From positions 25,459 to 89,458 of the forward strand of contig JABLUY010000163.1 in the NCBI GenBank assembly GCA_013306675.1: DNA of 64,000 nucleotides, read 5' to 3'. Origin of the DNA: Thraustochytrium sp. TN22 (Eukaryota; Sar; Bigyra; Thraustochytrida; Thraustochytriidae). Shown here piece after piece: positions 22,228-32,733 of the stretch (its first letter is position 1; each line of letters begins with the position of its first letter). The translations under genes were made by a program, and so were the position numbers. A model generated the notes under the pieces. It made no database searches and had not been told where the DNA came from. It worked only from the letters and a program-made list of their open reading frames with translations.

Positions 22228-22730
22228 CTAGTCGGTCTCCTCGGGCACGTTGAAGTCGTACCAGGCCTCCAGCTTGTCAAAGAACGCCGCAAACCGCGCA
22301 CGAAGCGGGCTCTCCACTGTCACGAGCACGTGCATCGCGAAGAAGGGAGTAAACAGCGTCTGCGGGCCCATGACGTCGTTCGACCGCGGGACGTAAACGA
22401 GCTTCGTGTTGAGTCCCGGGACTTTCATCTCTCTAAACTTCTTCGCGTCGGCTTCGTCTACCTCCTCGCTGCCGTCCAGCTTGATGTAATCAAGTGCGCG
22501 CCAACCGGCCGATGTCGCCTCTGACACGTAGCTTTCAATGGCGTGGTCGTCGCCGATTGGGATGCCGGCCATCAGCGCAAGTGAGAGGCCCGGGATGGAG
22601 AAGTGCTTGAACCTGGAGCAGGAGTACGACGCGTCTTCATCGAGAAACGATTGCTCAAAGAGGTGGATCATCGTGGTGTGGCACACTTTCTCCTCGTTCG
22701 GGTCGTAAGAAGGCTCGCTCGACCCTGGAC
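22228..22730 (-). pseudogene. Gene fragment lacking a usable start, in frame with the orphan downstream
   Basis: An open stretch of about 165 codons begins right after an in-frame TGA near 22731. It encodes normal-looking protein (PSYDPNEEKVCHTT, FSIPGLSLALMAGIPIGDD, TLFTPFFAMHVLVTVESPL) but has no ATG until about 17 residues in. This looks like the 3' part of a larger gene whose 5' end is lost. Only the TAG near 22228 and a short spacer separate it from the next open frame in the same register. The family is not recognised. Coordinates at the 3' end may be off by a base. Confidence 0.4.
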
Positions 22731-23157
22731 CTCAGTTATTTATCTCGCGCAGCAAGGCGTCTTGCAAATCAACTTGCAGAGTGCTCGCTGCCTTTCCGTG
22801 AGAGCGATTCCCGCCTCGTCACTCCTTTACGCTGCATTCTCACAGCCAGAGCTTCTGCGGCAGATCAGCTCCAAGCCGACGGCGACCTCCACTGGTTACC
22901 CGCCTCCAGTCCGTGGCCATCGCCTCCACGGCCACTGGCACCATTCGTGGACATCGCTCCTCCCCTCCCAAGGCTCGGGCTTGCGTTGCGCAAATAGGCC
23001 GCACCGCCGCGATAGGCCGCGCGCCGCGCCGCGGCCGGGCGGCCTCGCCTTCTGCGTCCACCCATTTATTTGAATCAAATGCAAATCAATTCGTACGGCG
23101 GCGGCGGCGCCACCAGACCCCCTTCTTCTTCTTCTTCGTCTTCTTGATCGGCGGCGG

Positions 23158-23205
23158 CGTCGCGGCGCGGCGCGGCGCGGCGCGGCGCGGCGCCCCGCGC
23201 GCGGC
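23158..23205 (+). repeat. GCGGC pentamer array before the ARID gene
   Basis: About eight GCGGC units end 20-25 bp before ATG 23225, again on the coding strand next to a start codon. Confidence 0.8.
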
Positions 23206-23224
23206 CCGGCCGCAGGCCATCGTC

Positions 23225-24358
23225 ATGGCCGGGCCGGTGCTGACGCCGTTCCTGGCGGCCAGCGCCGCGGCGGCGGCCGACCAGGCCGCGGACTTCGCGC
23301 GGGGCCGCGCGGGCGAGGGCGAGGACGGCTTCGCGGCCTTCCACGCACAGCAGGGCCGCGAGCTCGGGCTGTCCGAGTTCGTCAACAGCTTCTGCCTGCC
23401 CGTGTACGCCGTGCCGCTGCCGGCGCAGGCGCAGCAGGCGGACGCGCGCGCCAAGGGGGCCAAGGCCGCCTCTCCAGCGCCCAAGGCCGCGACGCAAACC
23501 GCGCAGACCAAGGCGCAGACCAAGGCGGCGGCGCAGGCCGCGCAGGCGCAGCGCCGCACCAAGCGCGGCGCGCGCGTGGTGCCGCCGCGAGAGGCCGGCG
23601 CGGCGCGGACAACCGTCAAGCGCGAGCTGTCTAGCGGTCGACAGCAGCACCAGCGCCAGCAGGCCGCGGCGGCCGCCGACGCGGACGGGGAGGAGGTCGA
23701 GTACACAACACGCTCGGGCCGCCAGACCAAGAAGCGCGTTGTGCACGGCGTGGTCGAGGAGGTGCGCGACGACGCGTCCTTTGTGGATACGGGCGAGCCG
23801 CTCGACGCCCTCGACGATGTCCTGCCGGCAACCACAGAGGCGCCGCGACGCAAGAAGCGGCGCACGAACGCGCAGAGCGCCGCTGCGCAGTACCGGTACT
23901 CTGTGGCCTTCGCGGACAAGGTCGGCACCTACAAGTTCACCGCGCACGTGGTCCTGCCGGCCGAGCGCCTGAGCGGCATTCGTGTGGACGGCGCGGGCCG
24001 TGTCGTGGCGGCTGGCGGCGACGCCCAGCTGCGCGAGGGCGACCAGCTCGTGATGGACGATGCAGCAGCCCGATCATCAGTGTCGCCGCAGGAGTATCTG
24101 GACTCGTCCATTGTGACGGGTCGGCCAGGTCGCTTTGTGGGCGAGCGCGAGAAGCACATCTCCAAGCTCACCGGGCTCAAGGGCGAGCTCATTCACCCGA
24201 CGCAGTTGCACAACGTGGTCTCGGCGCTCGGCGGCTACGACGCCGTCGTGACCAAGCAGCTCTGGCAGAAGGTGAGGCGCAAGCTCAATCTGCCCAACAC
24301 CAGCTCCAGCGGCTTTGTGTTGCGGAGGACCTACGAGGAGTACTTTTTGCGGGATTGA
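23225..24358 (+). CDS. ARID/BRIGHT-domain DNA-binding protein
   Basis: 377 residues from ATG 23225. Residues about 310-377 match the core of an ARID domain: LHNVVSALGGYDAVV, then KQLWQKVRRKLNLP and LRRTYEEYFL, the conserved GGY, W and LR-x-x-Y positions. ARID domains bind DNA, often in chromatin-remodelling complexes. The middle has Ala/Gln/Lys-rich linker (about 60-150) and a Lys/Arg cluster (RRKKRRTN) likely to be a nuclear localisation signal. The ARID lies at the extreme C-terminus and ends close after the last helix. A chromatin or transcription role is inferred from the domain. Downstream lies the 4 kb non-coding G-tract locus. Confidence 0.75.
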   Translation: MAGPVLTPFLAASAAAAADQAADFARGRAGEGEDGFAAFHAQQGRELGLSEFVNSFCLPVYAVPLPAQAQQADARAKGAKAASPAPKAATQTAQTKAQTKAAAQAAQAQRRTKRGARVVPPREAGAARTTVKRELSSGRQQHQRQQAAAAADADGEEVEYTTRSGRQTKKRVVHGVVEEVRDDASFVDTGEPLDALDDVLPATTEAPRRKKRRTNAQSAAAQYRYSVAFADKVGTYKFTAHVVLPAERLSGIRVDGAGRVVAAGGDAQLREGDQLVMDDAAARSSVSPQEYLDSSIVTGRPGRFVGEREKHISKLTGLKGELIHPTQLHNVVSALGGYDAVVTKQLWQKVRRKLNLPNTSSSGFVLRRTYEEYFLRD

Positions 24359-25442
24359 CGACTAGGTACGTGGCATTCGGCGCGTGAGCTGGCGCCTGGC
24401 AGTGAAGAAGGCCCAATCCATGGGTTGACAATACGCACCGAAGGTGTTCCCGTGTTTGGGGCGCCGACTCCGTGACGTTAAACTTTCATGCACCACCAAC
24501 CGAGCCAAATTGGCGCCAGCGCGAGAGGGTGGGTGGGTGAGTGGCGAGAAGTGTGAAGACGAGGTGACTGACAGGTTGGCTGAGCAGATTGTACACAGTA
24601 AGTGGATGAGACGCGCGGCGGTTGCCGGCCGCTCCCAATCTCGCGCGCGCGTTCCGCCCGGTGGTCGAGCCAGCCGATGATTACAACACATATACCGTTT
24701 ACCCGGCCGAATGGGGGTCGCTCCCCGTAAATCGTGTGGATAAACTATGCTGTGGTTTCCATGATGGCTTCGGCTCGCATCGAGGGCACGCGGCGCGGCA
24801 TGGTGGGCGGCTGTGCCTTCCTGCACCCTGGCGCGAGGGACTCGAGCTGACAGCGAGCTCGCACTTCTTCAACCCAGTTGACATACCTGTATGAGTACGT
24901 GCTAGTGGATGCGAATTTGGCGGGTCGGGACGAGGGGAGGCGAGGCGCGCGGGTTTCGACGAGCATGGGGATGAAGAAACTATGGATTCCCCTGCTGATG
25001 TTGGCTCTTCGGGGCCACTGCGTGAGGATTATCCCTACGCTCATTTGTCTGACCCATGTTCGCTGGCAGAGCGAGGGAGGGTAGAGGAGGAGAGGTGCGA
25101 CGACACGCGGCACTTTGGGCAATGATCACTTCGTTAATCAGACGGGTAGCTCGGGACACCAACCCACTTATGGCGATGACCACCAGGTCCGCAAGGATCA
25201 CCACCCATAACCTGAGCCCAGGTGCAGCGTGTCGTGTGACGGTGGGAGAGAGAGAGAGGACGGAACGTCAACGGCGAAGGCGATCAGGAGGCTAACCCGA
25301 GCGCGACACCCAGACATCACGGAGACCTTTACAACAACATCCCTTTTTCGACTTGGTGACGACACGGTGGCGGGGCGGGCGGGCGGGCAGAGCCGACGAG
25401 AGCACGCGAGCGAGAGGATGCTTCATTTCATTATCTACATTC

Positions 25443-25860
25443 TCTGACGGTTCCGTGAAGTCAGCTTTGACGCTGATCGCTCGCGGCTGGCGAGCTGAGA
25501 GGGGGAAGCGGGGGGGGGGGGGGTGTCGGGTTGGGGCGTTGAGCTCTGCGCGACGAGAGGATGTTGTTGCTCTTTTGAGTGATTTCACATTTCCTGAGCA
25601 AACCGTGCTGCCAGCATTGTATTCACACGCTGATCGCTCGCGGCGGGTGGGCGAGTGAGTCGTGGCGCCGCTGGGCGCTCGACTCCTCGTCTGGTCGGTG
25701 TGTGGCGTGGGCTGGGGATTTGTTGGGACAGGCGGGGCGCCTGTCGTGTGGGAGGGTGGGTGGGTGGGTGAAGAGGCTGCAGCGAGAAGATGCACAAATT
25801 TTAACCTGAACTATTCTGAGCAAACCGTGCTGCAGAACGTATTCACACTGGCTGATCGCT
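25443..25860 (+). repeat. Three related blocks ending in CTGATCGCT
   Basis: Blocks at 25594-25638 and 25816-25860 share CTGAGCAAACCGTGCTGC exactly, then GTATTCACAC and GCTGATCGCT with small indels. A third at 25443-25480 keeps CTGA, GGTTCCGTG and GACGCTGATCGCTCGCGGC. Spacings are about 151 and 222 bp. Confidence 0.85.
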
Positions 25861-27890
25861 ATCTACACTGCAGGTACGTGGACTCGAGGGCGCGCGGGTG
25901 GCGGTGGCGGTGGCGGCGGCTCGGAGATGAAGAACTATTTATGAACCCAGCTCGCTTCGAGGACTTTGTTCCGTTGAAGAAGAACATCGTTCTCAGCTCA
26001 CTATACGATTGTCGGATCCGAGCCCCGCGGCCGCGCCCGCGAGCATGACGAGTGGTGGGTGGAAAGGCGTGATCGACTGACGCATGCATACGCACAGATG
26101 AAGAGTACTCCAAATAGGGACATCGGAGCACCGTCACCAAAGAGTGGCGGCTGCGGTGCCGAGGAAATGGAATTGGGAATCTCTCTGATGCAACAAGGAC
26201 GACGATCTGGGGTGGTGCGCGAGCAAGTGGGATGGGTGATGGCATGGTGTGTTGGTGTTGGCTGCGCTGAGATAGTGCATTCGAGGAGCCCGCCTCCCGT
26301 CTGTATTCAATTTGTACAGCGCGACAGAGCTGGAAGCGCTCTTAGAGTCGGTCGGCAGCGCTTTTTGGTCTTTGTCGATCGCTATGCGCCCGTACACTTC
26401 ATCGCGTGGTGGTCGTTGGGTGGGCGGTTGGGCGTGTGGGAGAGTCGGTGCGAGGAGAGTGGAGCTCGCGCGGGGTGAAGAAACTGCTCGTCTCGAGCAT
26501 GACGCCGAGTCAAACGCGGCGGGCAGTCTTTGCTCACCGCAGGCGCTGAGGCACCAAATTGTCATAGTTACACTGACCGCTACAAGACGGCGAGCGAGCG
26601 ATGGGTGACAACAGGTAGGTTCGCGCGCGCGCCAGTCGAGTCGATTGTGGTTGTCGTCGGTTGTGCCGAGAAGGATGTGCGGTGGCAGGCAGGGCGGTGG
26701 GTTGCGTGGGTCTCCGATGATGCGAACATGACATTCAACGCTCAACATGGTCTCGGCCATTTGAGGATTTGATCAACCGAGCTTTTTAAGTCTGAGGAGG
26801 AGCTCATGCTCGCATTCGGCGGATGTGGGTCGTGTGGTGGGTGTGGTGCGGTGGCGACCGGAGGTGATGTTCTCAACCAGCTACTCTGAAGCGCTTTAGT
26901 CTGTGCTTTTCACCGTGTGGTCGCTGAATATATCCTACTAGATGGACTGATCCGAGTAGGCCGGGTGGGTGGGTGGGTGGACGGACACGTGTCGCGTGTG
27001 GCGGGGAAGACGACATCGTTGTACAATTATACCATCTTTCGGATCTGATGACCCGTGAGCGATAGCTAGCGACATATCGGACCCGACGCGGCGCGTGTAG
27101 AGAGGGGCACGGGCAGTGGGGGGGGTGGACGGCGGCGGCGGCGACGACGACAACCCGACTCTGACTTTTCGGATTCTCGTGTCGAGGCCTCGTGACTAAC
27201 GGTAGGTTGCGCACACAGAGAGAGTAGCGAAGAGTGGTTCTCGACAAGGGACTGCACGGCGGTAAACACGGATCAAGGTTGCTGGCCCTCCCTGAACAAG
27301 AGGCGCTGGCGGTCGCGTCGAAAGAGCACGCCTACGCACCTATGTGCACGTTGTGAGGTATATGTGCCGACATCGATCCAAGAAAAATTCCGCGGCGTGT
27401 CTGACCGGTTGCATCGAGCCTCGCGAGTTGAGGTCTTCGCGGCTTCCTCGTGAGGTTCTGTTGCCGGTCAGGCTGTCGTTTGCGTCTCCACGCAGAGTCC
27501 CGCCGAGGCAATTTGCCCATAACGGGGGGGCAAACCAAGGGCGCAGAAATCCAACAACATGGATGGTGGGTGGGTGGGTGGTCGAGGAAGGACTTGGACG
27601 AGACACATGGCGGACCTATACCTGATATCCCGGGCGGCGATTTCCCAGCCGTCCGAGACAACTCATCCGCCAGAGAGCATCCGCCGGGCGATTTCGTCCG
27701 GCAGCAGCAGACAAACTGTAGGCGCTGAGTCCACGGCGCGTGCCCGGGATTCCACGGGCACCTGTCACTATATGCGGCGTCATATCCAACAGCGAGAGAA
27801 GGAGAGGGAGGGGAGGACCGGGGCGGCGAGCCAGGTTCCGTGGAGGGGTTTGTGTGTGGGCAGGGCGAGTGAGTGGGCATGTCTCGAGCG

Positions 27891-28157
27891 TGAAGATGAA
27901 GAGAACTCGTTTGATACGCCAGCTCTGCTTCTGAACTGCGTGGTGACGATCGTCAAACGTTAATCGGATCCTGATTCATCATCGAGATTTGGGTGAGAGA
28001 GGGAGGGAGGGAGGGAGGTGATGGTGCGTGAGAGAGAGGGATTGAGGGAGGGAGGTGGTGGTGCGAGCCTGAAGATGAAGAGAACTCGTTTGATACGCCA
28101 GCTCTGCTTCTGAACTGCGTGGTGACGATCGTCAAACGTTAATCGGATCCTGATTCA
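27891..28157 (+). repeat. Perfect 88-bp direct repeat, period 179 bp
   Basis: 27891-27978 and 28070-28157 are identical over 88 bp, starting TGAAGATGAAGAGAACTCG and ending CGGATCCTGATTCA. A GGGAGGGAGGG tract lies between them. Perfect identity inside an otherwise diverged array indicates a recent duplication. Confidence 0.95.
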
Positions 28158-28551
28158 AGAGCTTCACCAAAACGTGTGAAATGGAGGTTGTGGTTGGGTG
28201 AGTGTGGGGTGGGTGGGCGGGTGGTGTTTTGTATGTTTTCCAGCAGGTGATGAGATCCAGCAAATTCTGACACCTCTTGTTTGAGGCTGCGTAGCAGTCA
28301 GTGAACGGAACGTGCTTGCTAAGATTCTCTGATGCTTTCTATCTTGCGGCGCATGCCGCGTGCCCTGAGGGGATCTACGCTTATAGTTAATTTTAAAACT
28401 GCTCTGCACCCCCGCAAGGTGATTTTCCCTTCTCTCTTTGCTCAGGCTGTTCACACAAAAACATTGTCACAATCAGTCGGTCGGCCTCGCGCCCGCCGAC
28501 CCAGCTAGAAACATCTACCAAGGCTACGTACGGATCGACGCAAAAGAGTCA

Positions 28552-31500
28552 TCAACTTGGCGCGTCCGTCTGCTGCTGATGCATGCGCAGAGCGGGCGGC
28601 GCGAGCCTGTCGATGGCGCCCATGAACCAGCGTGCCGGAGTCAGTCCTCCGGCCCCGCTGCCGGCGCCGCCCCTGGAACCCTGAGCGGGCTCTTCGGTCG
28701 TTGGAGTGGTTGTTGCGCTGGCCGCCTCGGCCTGGCTGTGTGCTGTCGACCTCGGGGTCAAGACGACCCCGGCGTCGACGGGAGACGCGTCGCAAGTCTC
28801 CTCCTCGTCGGACGCCTTGGGGTCCTTGGTGTACGTGGTGACGGACGGGCGTCGAGGCGTGGATGCGGCAGACTTGACGCCGCTGGATGCCCTGTGCGGG
28901 CTCGTGGACAGCCTGAGCGGACTGCCAGGCCTGCGCGGACTGGTCCGCTTGCGAGGAGATCCGGCGGTTCGCGGACTCCCAGCATGCGAGGGCGAACCAA
29001 CCATGCCGCCACGCACAGGCTTGATGACTCGTGGCTTGACCTCGATGAGCGCCGGAATAGAGCTGTCAGACGCCAACGAGACGGCGTCCTCATCGGCAGC
29101 CTCGATGCGATCGAAGGCGAGCTTGTAGCCAGCGAGCTCGGCGTTGAGACGGTCGAGCTGCGATTGGTAGTCCTCGACGTGGGACTTGAAGGTGGACTGG
29201 TAGTCGTGGAGCGCGGCCTCGAGGAAGCTGATCTGCGCGCCGCGGTTGTCAAGCTTGAGCTGCCACATGATCTCGTTCTCACGTGCAATCTCCAGCTGCG
29301 CGGACTGCGTGCGCAGGCGCGCGCTAAGTTGGCGGTTGTGCTCGCGCTCGGACCGCAGCGTGTCGGTGAGCTCGCGCAGATCCTTGTTGTCCGTGGCGGA
29401 AAGCAGCTCCTGCGCCTCGATGTGCTCCAGGCGTAGCTGGATGTACTTCTCGGTGATGTGCATGAGATCGCTCTTGAGCAGCGCTTCCTGCTGTGACAAA
29501 TGCACAGGCAGATCCTGCAGGCTCAGGGAGCGCCGACGGCCGTCGCGGCCCTTGTCCTTCTTCTGCTTCTTCTTCTGCTTCTGTTGCTTGCTCTTGCTGC
29601 CCTCGGCGGTCGGCGACATGACCGAACCCGCGTCGCTGGCCAGGTCAAGGCTCCGAGTCGACAGACTCTGGCGGCGCGAGCCGGCGGCCTTGGATGGCGA
29701 CGACTTTGCGCTCGCCAAACCGTCGTCGTCGTCGCCGCCGCCGCCTCCGTCCTCCCCTGCGTTTTCAGCCTGTGCCCTGGACCGCATGCGGACCTGCGGA
29801 AACGGACCGTCCTCTTCGCCGCAGCCAAGATGCTGCTTGAGCACGTTGTTCTCTTCCTGGAGCCCACGCAAGGTGAGCTTGGTCTCGAGCTCCTTGTACT
29901 CGGCCTGCTGCTGGAAGAGCTGTAGGTGGGCGACACGCTGGATGAGATCGGCCTGGGCCTTGGATGAGGCGACCAGGTCCTCCTCGAGCTGCAGGTTACG
30001 CGCGCGCTCGCCCTCGAGCGCCTCGTTGGCCACCTCCGCCTCGGCCCGGGCCTCGTCCAGCTGGGCGCGCAGAGCGTCCACCTTTTCCAGTGCCTTGGTC
30101 AGTGCTTCCTCGGCGCGGACCAGCACGGCGCTGTTCTCGCGCGACGCGCGGCGCGCGGCACGGGCCTTACGCAGGCGAGCGGCGCGCTCGCTATCCTCAT
30201 TGTCACCCCCCTCGCCGAGGCCGGCGTCATGCTCGGTGTCCGACGCCTTGCGTGGCGACGAGTCCTTGCCCTCTTCCGTGACGCGGTCTTCCTCCTCGTC
30301 ATCCTGCTCCGCCGGGCTGGTCCGCTCAATGACAACGTTGTGGGCGGCCGGCCCGTCCATCGCGGGCTCCTTGGGCGGCATCGAGGGCCTGGCGGCGACC
30401 GGAGTGGGCGCCGCAGGCAGGACGGCATCCCCGTCAATCGAAGTGCTGGCGCGGCGACGGTGGTGGTCCTGGTCCTCGTACTCTTCGTCGTCGTCGCCGT
30501 CGTTTTCCTCGCCATCCAACCCCTCGTCGATGGCGGCGGTGGTGTCGATGGAGGGTGCCTCAGGCCGACTGCGGCGCTCGTTGTCCTGCTCGTGATGGTG
30601 CCTGAGCTCGCGCTGGAGCGCGGAAGTGGAGATGGTGTAGTTGCCATTGGACTTGAGCTCCCGGACCGGGGACTCCTCCGTGTCGATGCCGAGGTCGCTC
30701 TCGAGCGAGCGCGTGTAATGCACGAGCATGCGGAGCGACTCGCGCGTCTGAGCAACCATTGCCTTGTACTCTGCGACGGAGAACTCCTGGTTGACCTTGG
30801 GCTTGTTCTTGATGCGCTTGGCGCGCGTGCCGAAGCGCAGCGTGGACAGCGTCTCGGCGGCATTGTACGAGAAGCCGGAGCACGTAATGATGAGCGAAGT
30901 CTTGGAGTTGCCGCCGAGGGAGTCCTGCAGGCAGCGCGTGAGCTTGCTGTCTCGGTACGGCACGTGCTTGGCGCCCTCGACGAGCGCCTTGATGACGTTG
31001 CCAAGCGCCGACAGCGAGCGATTGATGGTCTTGGCCTCCTCCAGGACGCCGTCCGTGGCGCCGGTCTTCTTGACCATCTCGCTGCCGGCGAGATCGACCA
31101 AAATCAGCTTGCCTGTCCTGCTGAGCGCCGTGCGCGTCTGGCGCTGCGACACCGTGATCATGAAGACCGAGTGGCTGCGACTCGAGTCCTGGTTCATGCG
31201 CGTCGACGCGATGGCGCGGCTCGCGTTGCCCTTGGCGGCCACCTTGAGAAGCTCCTTGGCTGAGCCCACGTAGACCTCCTCCGCGCCCTCCAGCTGCACG
31301 CCGCGGCCCTTGACGTCTCGCACGCGCAAGTTCTGGTTGCGCGCGCTCGGGTTGAGTAGGTCGCGGATACGCTCCATGTAAATCTCCACAAAGGACACCT
31401 TGACCATGAACTCCGTGTCGGCCGCGGCTGATCCCATGGCGCGGAAGACATCCTCCGCGATGCGCGGCACCACGCCGCGCAGGTCCGCGGCGCCCGCCTC

Positions 31501-32109
31501 GCCCACCTTGCCGCCTTCGGGCCCCATCATCGTGTGCGTCTTGCCGGACCCGGTCTGCCCGTACGCGAAGATCGTGCAGTTGTAGCCTGCCAGCACATCC
31601 GCCACCAGCGGCTTGGCGCAGTACCCATACACCTCATCCTGCGCCGAGTGCTCCGAGAAGACGCGGTCGAAGGTGAACTTGGTCTCCTCCTTGCCAGGCT
31701 CCATGCCGTCCAGCGTCACCGAGGCCCCATCCTCGCCCAGGTCCACGCACTGCGTGGCGCCCTGCCGCCGCTCCACGCTGTTCGCCGGCCGGAACCTGCA
31801 GCACACGCGCACGTTCGTCGATGAGCCGGCCGCGCTGGGCAGCGTCGATCCGCCCGCCGAGAGCGGCGCCGTCATGGCCGACTTGGACGAGGTCCCCGAC
31901 GCCGACGAAAGCCGCTTGGCCTCCACGGCGCCCGCGGACGCGCTGCTACTGCGCGTGCCGCGCGCCGCCTCCTCGCGCACTGTTGTCTCCTGCGCCGTGC
32001 TCGCGCGCTCCCGCTGTGGCTCCTCTTCGGAAGGTCGCGGCGGTGGCGACCCGGGCGGCGGCAACGGGCTCTGGCCCCCGCCCGCGCCGTCCGTGCCGCC
32101 CTCCTTCAT
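28552..32109 (-). CDS. N-terminal-motor kinesin, kinesin-1-like
   Basis: Plus-end-directed microtubule motor with long coiled-coil stalk, 1185 residues from ATG 32109. A Ser/Pro/Glu-rich extension of about 100 residues precedes the motor (NVRVCCRFRP). P-loop AYGQTGSGKTHTM is near residue 180; switch I contains NQDSSRSH, switch II DLAGSE. The motor ends DSLGGNSKTSLIITCS and FGTRAKRIKNK, typical of kinesin-1. Predicted coiled coils and acidic linkers follow, then a Ser/Pro/Arg tail rich in SPR motifs, candidate phosphorylation sites. The segment at 30320-30393 recurs at 18727-18802. The motor is complete and should be active. Cargo and exact subfamily are not shown by the sequence; a kinesin-1 assignment rests on motor-domain resemblance. 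Confidence 0.93.
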   Translation of the reverse strand: MKEGGTDGAGGGQSPLPPPGSPPPRPSEEEPQRERASTAQETTVREEAARGTRSSSASAGAVEAKRLSSASGTSSKSAMTAPLSAGGSTLPSAAGSSTNVRVCCRFRPANSVERRQGATQCVDLGEDGASVTLDGMEPGKEETKFTFDRVFSEHSAQDEVYGYCAKPLVADVLAGYNCTIFAYGQTGSGKTHTMMGPEGGKVGEAGAADLRGVVPRIAEDVFRAMGSAAADTEFMVKVSFVEIYMERIRDLLNPSARNQNLRVRDVKGRGVQLEGAEEVYVGSAKELLKVAAKGNASRAIASTRMNQDSSRSHSVFMITVSQRQTRTALSRTGKLILVDLAGSEMVKKTGATDGVLEEAKTINRSLSALGNVIKALVEGAKHVPYRDSKLTRCLQDSLGGNSKTSLIITCSGFSYNAAETLSTLRFGTRAKRIKNKPKVNQEFSVAEYKAMVAQTRESLRMLVHYTRSLESDLGIDTEESPVRELKSNGNYTISTSALQRELRHHHEQDNERRSRPEAPSIDTTAAIDEGLDGEENDGDDDEEYEDQDHHRRRASTSIDGDAVLPAAPTPVAARPSMPPKEPAMDGPAAHNVVIERTSPAEQDDEEEDRVTEEGKDSSPRKASDTEHDAGLGEGGDNEDSERAARLRKARAARRASRENSAVLVRAEEALTKALEKVDALRAQLDEARAEAEVANEALEGERARNLQLEEDLVASSKAQADLIQRVAHLQLFQQQAEYKELETKLTLRGLQEENNVLKQHLGCGEEDGPFPQVRMRSRAQAENAGEDGGGGGDDDDGLASAKSSPSKAAGSRRQSLSTRSLDLASDAGSVMSPTAEGSKSKQQKQKKKQKKDKGRDGRRRSLSLQDLPVHLSQQEALLKSDLMHITEKYIQLRLEHIEAQELLSATDNKDLRELTDTLRSEREHNRQLSARLRTQSAQLEIARENEIMWQLKLDNRGAQISFLEAALHDYQSTFKSHVEDYQSQLDRLNAELAGYKLAFDRIEAADEDAVSLASDSSIPALIEVKPRVIKPVRGGMVGSPSHAGSPRTAGSPRKRTSPRRPGSPLRLSTSPHRASSGVKSAASTPRRPSVTTYTKDPKASDEEETCDASPVDAGVVLTPRSTAHSQAEAASATTTPTTEEPAQGSRGGAGSGAGGLTPARWFMGAIDRLAPPALRMHQQQTDAPS

Positions 32110-32733
32110 CCTGTCTTGGGCGGCCGGCTCGCGCTCGTTCCTGCCCGCGTCCTCCTCGTCCACCGGTAACACGTTCGCCACCGCGCCGGCCTGCACCGCT
32201 CAGTCCGCGCGTGCGGCGCCGAGGACGCGCGGGGCGGTCAGCGGCTCGCTGCCGCCGCCCGTCGCGCGCTCGCCGCGCCCGCTGCGCCAGGCGGCGTCGG
32301 AGTCGCCTCGGCCGAGGTGGGCCGGGCTGCGTCGCGCCTGCTGTGCTTCGCCGGCCAGGTCCTGCGCTCCCGCCGCCGCCGCCGCCGCCGCCGTGCCTGC
32401 CGTCGCGCGGCGAGGCGTCGCGCGCGCCGCGCAGGCCTGCCCTCGCCCGCGCCGCGCCCCCGCCCGCGCGCGCCGATCGCGGTCTGCGGTCTGCGAGCGG
32501 CGAGCGGCGCGGCGCGGCGCGGCGAGGCGAGGCGAGCACGGCACGGGACAGCTCGCAGGACGAGGGGAAGGAGAAAGAGTGTTATCGGCCCCCGCGGGAG
32601 CGCGGCCCGGCGCGCGCCGGGCGGCTGCCCGAGAGCAAGTCGAAGGGGCAGGAGGTGCTGAGGAGCGGGAGCTGGGAGCTGCTCTAGCTAGCTCGCTAGC
32701 TGCTCGCTCACTGTCAGGAGTCATTGCAGGGAT
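32110..32733. promoter_or_regulatory. Kinesin upstream region
   Basis: About 620 bp between the kinesin start and the ALKBH1 stop. It holds GCGGC/GCGAG pentamers on the + strand (about 32508-32535) and a CTAGCTAGCTCGCTAGCTGC-type run near 32686. Here the purine-rich pentamer strand is opposite to the kinesin coding strand, an exception to the general pattern. No gene is seen. Confidence 0.4.

Larger units (their letters stand above)
24370..28440. other. 4 kb non-coding locus of degenerate G-tract units
   Basis: No credible gene on either strand and clearly lower, uneven GC. At least a dozen + strand G-run clusters recur every 50-600 bp (for example GGGTGGGTGGGTGAG at 24526; GGGTGGGTGGGTG at 25757, 26965 and 27567; GGGAGGGAGGGAGG at 28001). 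Several are followed by a GATGAAGARAACT-like box at 24970, 25926, 26097, 26474, 27895 and 28074. Longer shared blocks are listed separately. The pattern is a family of diverged units, not a simple minisatellite. Candidates are a non-coding RNA locus, a centromere- or origin-like region, or remnants of a non-autonomous repeat. The sequence alone does not decide. Confidence 0.6.

Noticed and set aside
25510-25525. G homopolymer as a telomere-like repeat
   Set aside because: A single run without a telomeric unit; the surrounding G tracts are irregular and interstitial.
27891-28157. CRISPR array or terminal repeats of a mobile element
   Set aside because: Only two copies, with no regular spacers, terminal inverted repeats or transposase nearby.
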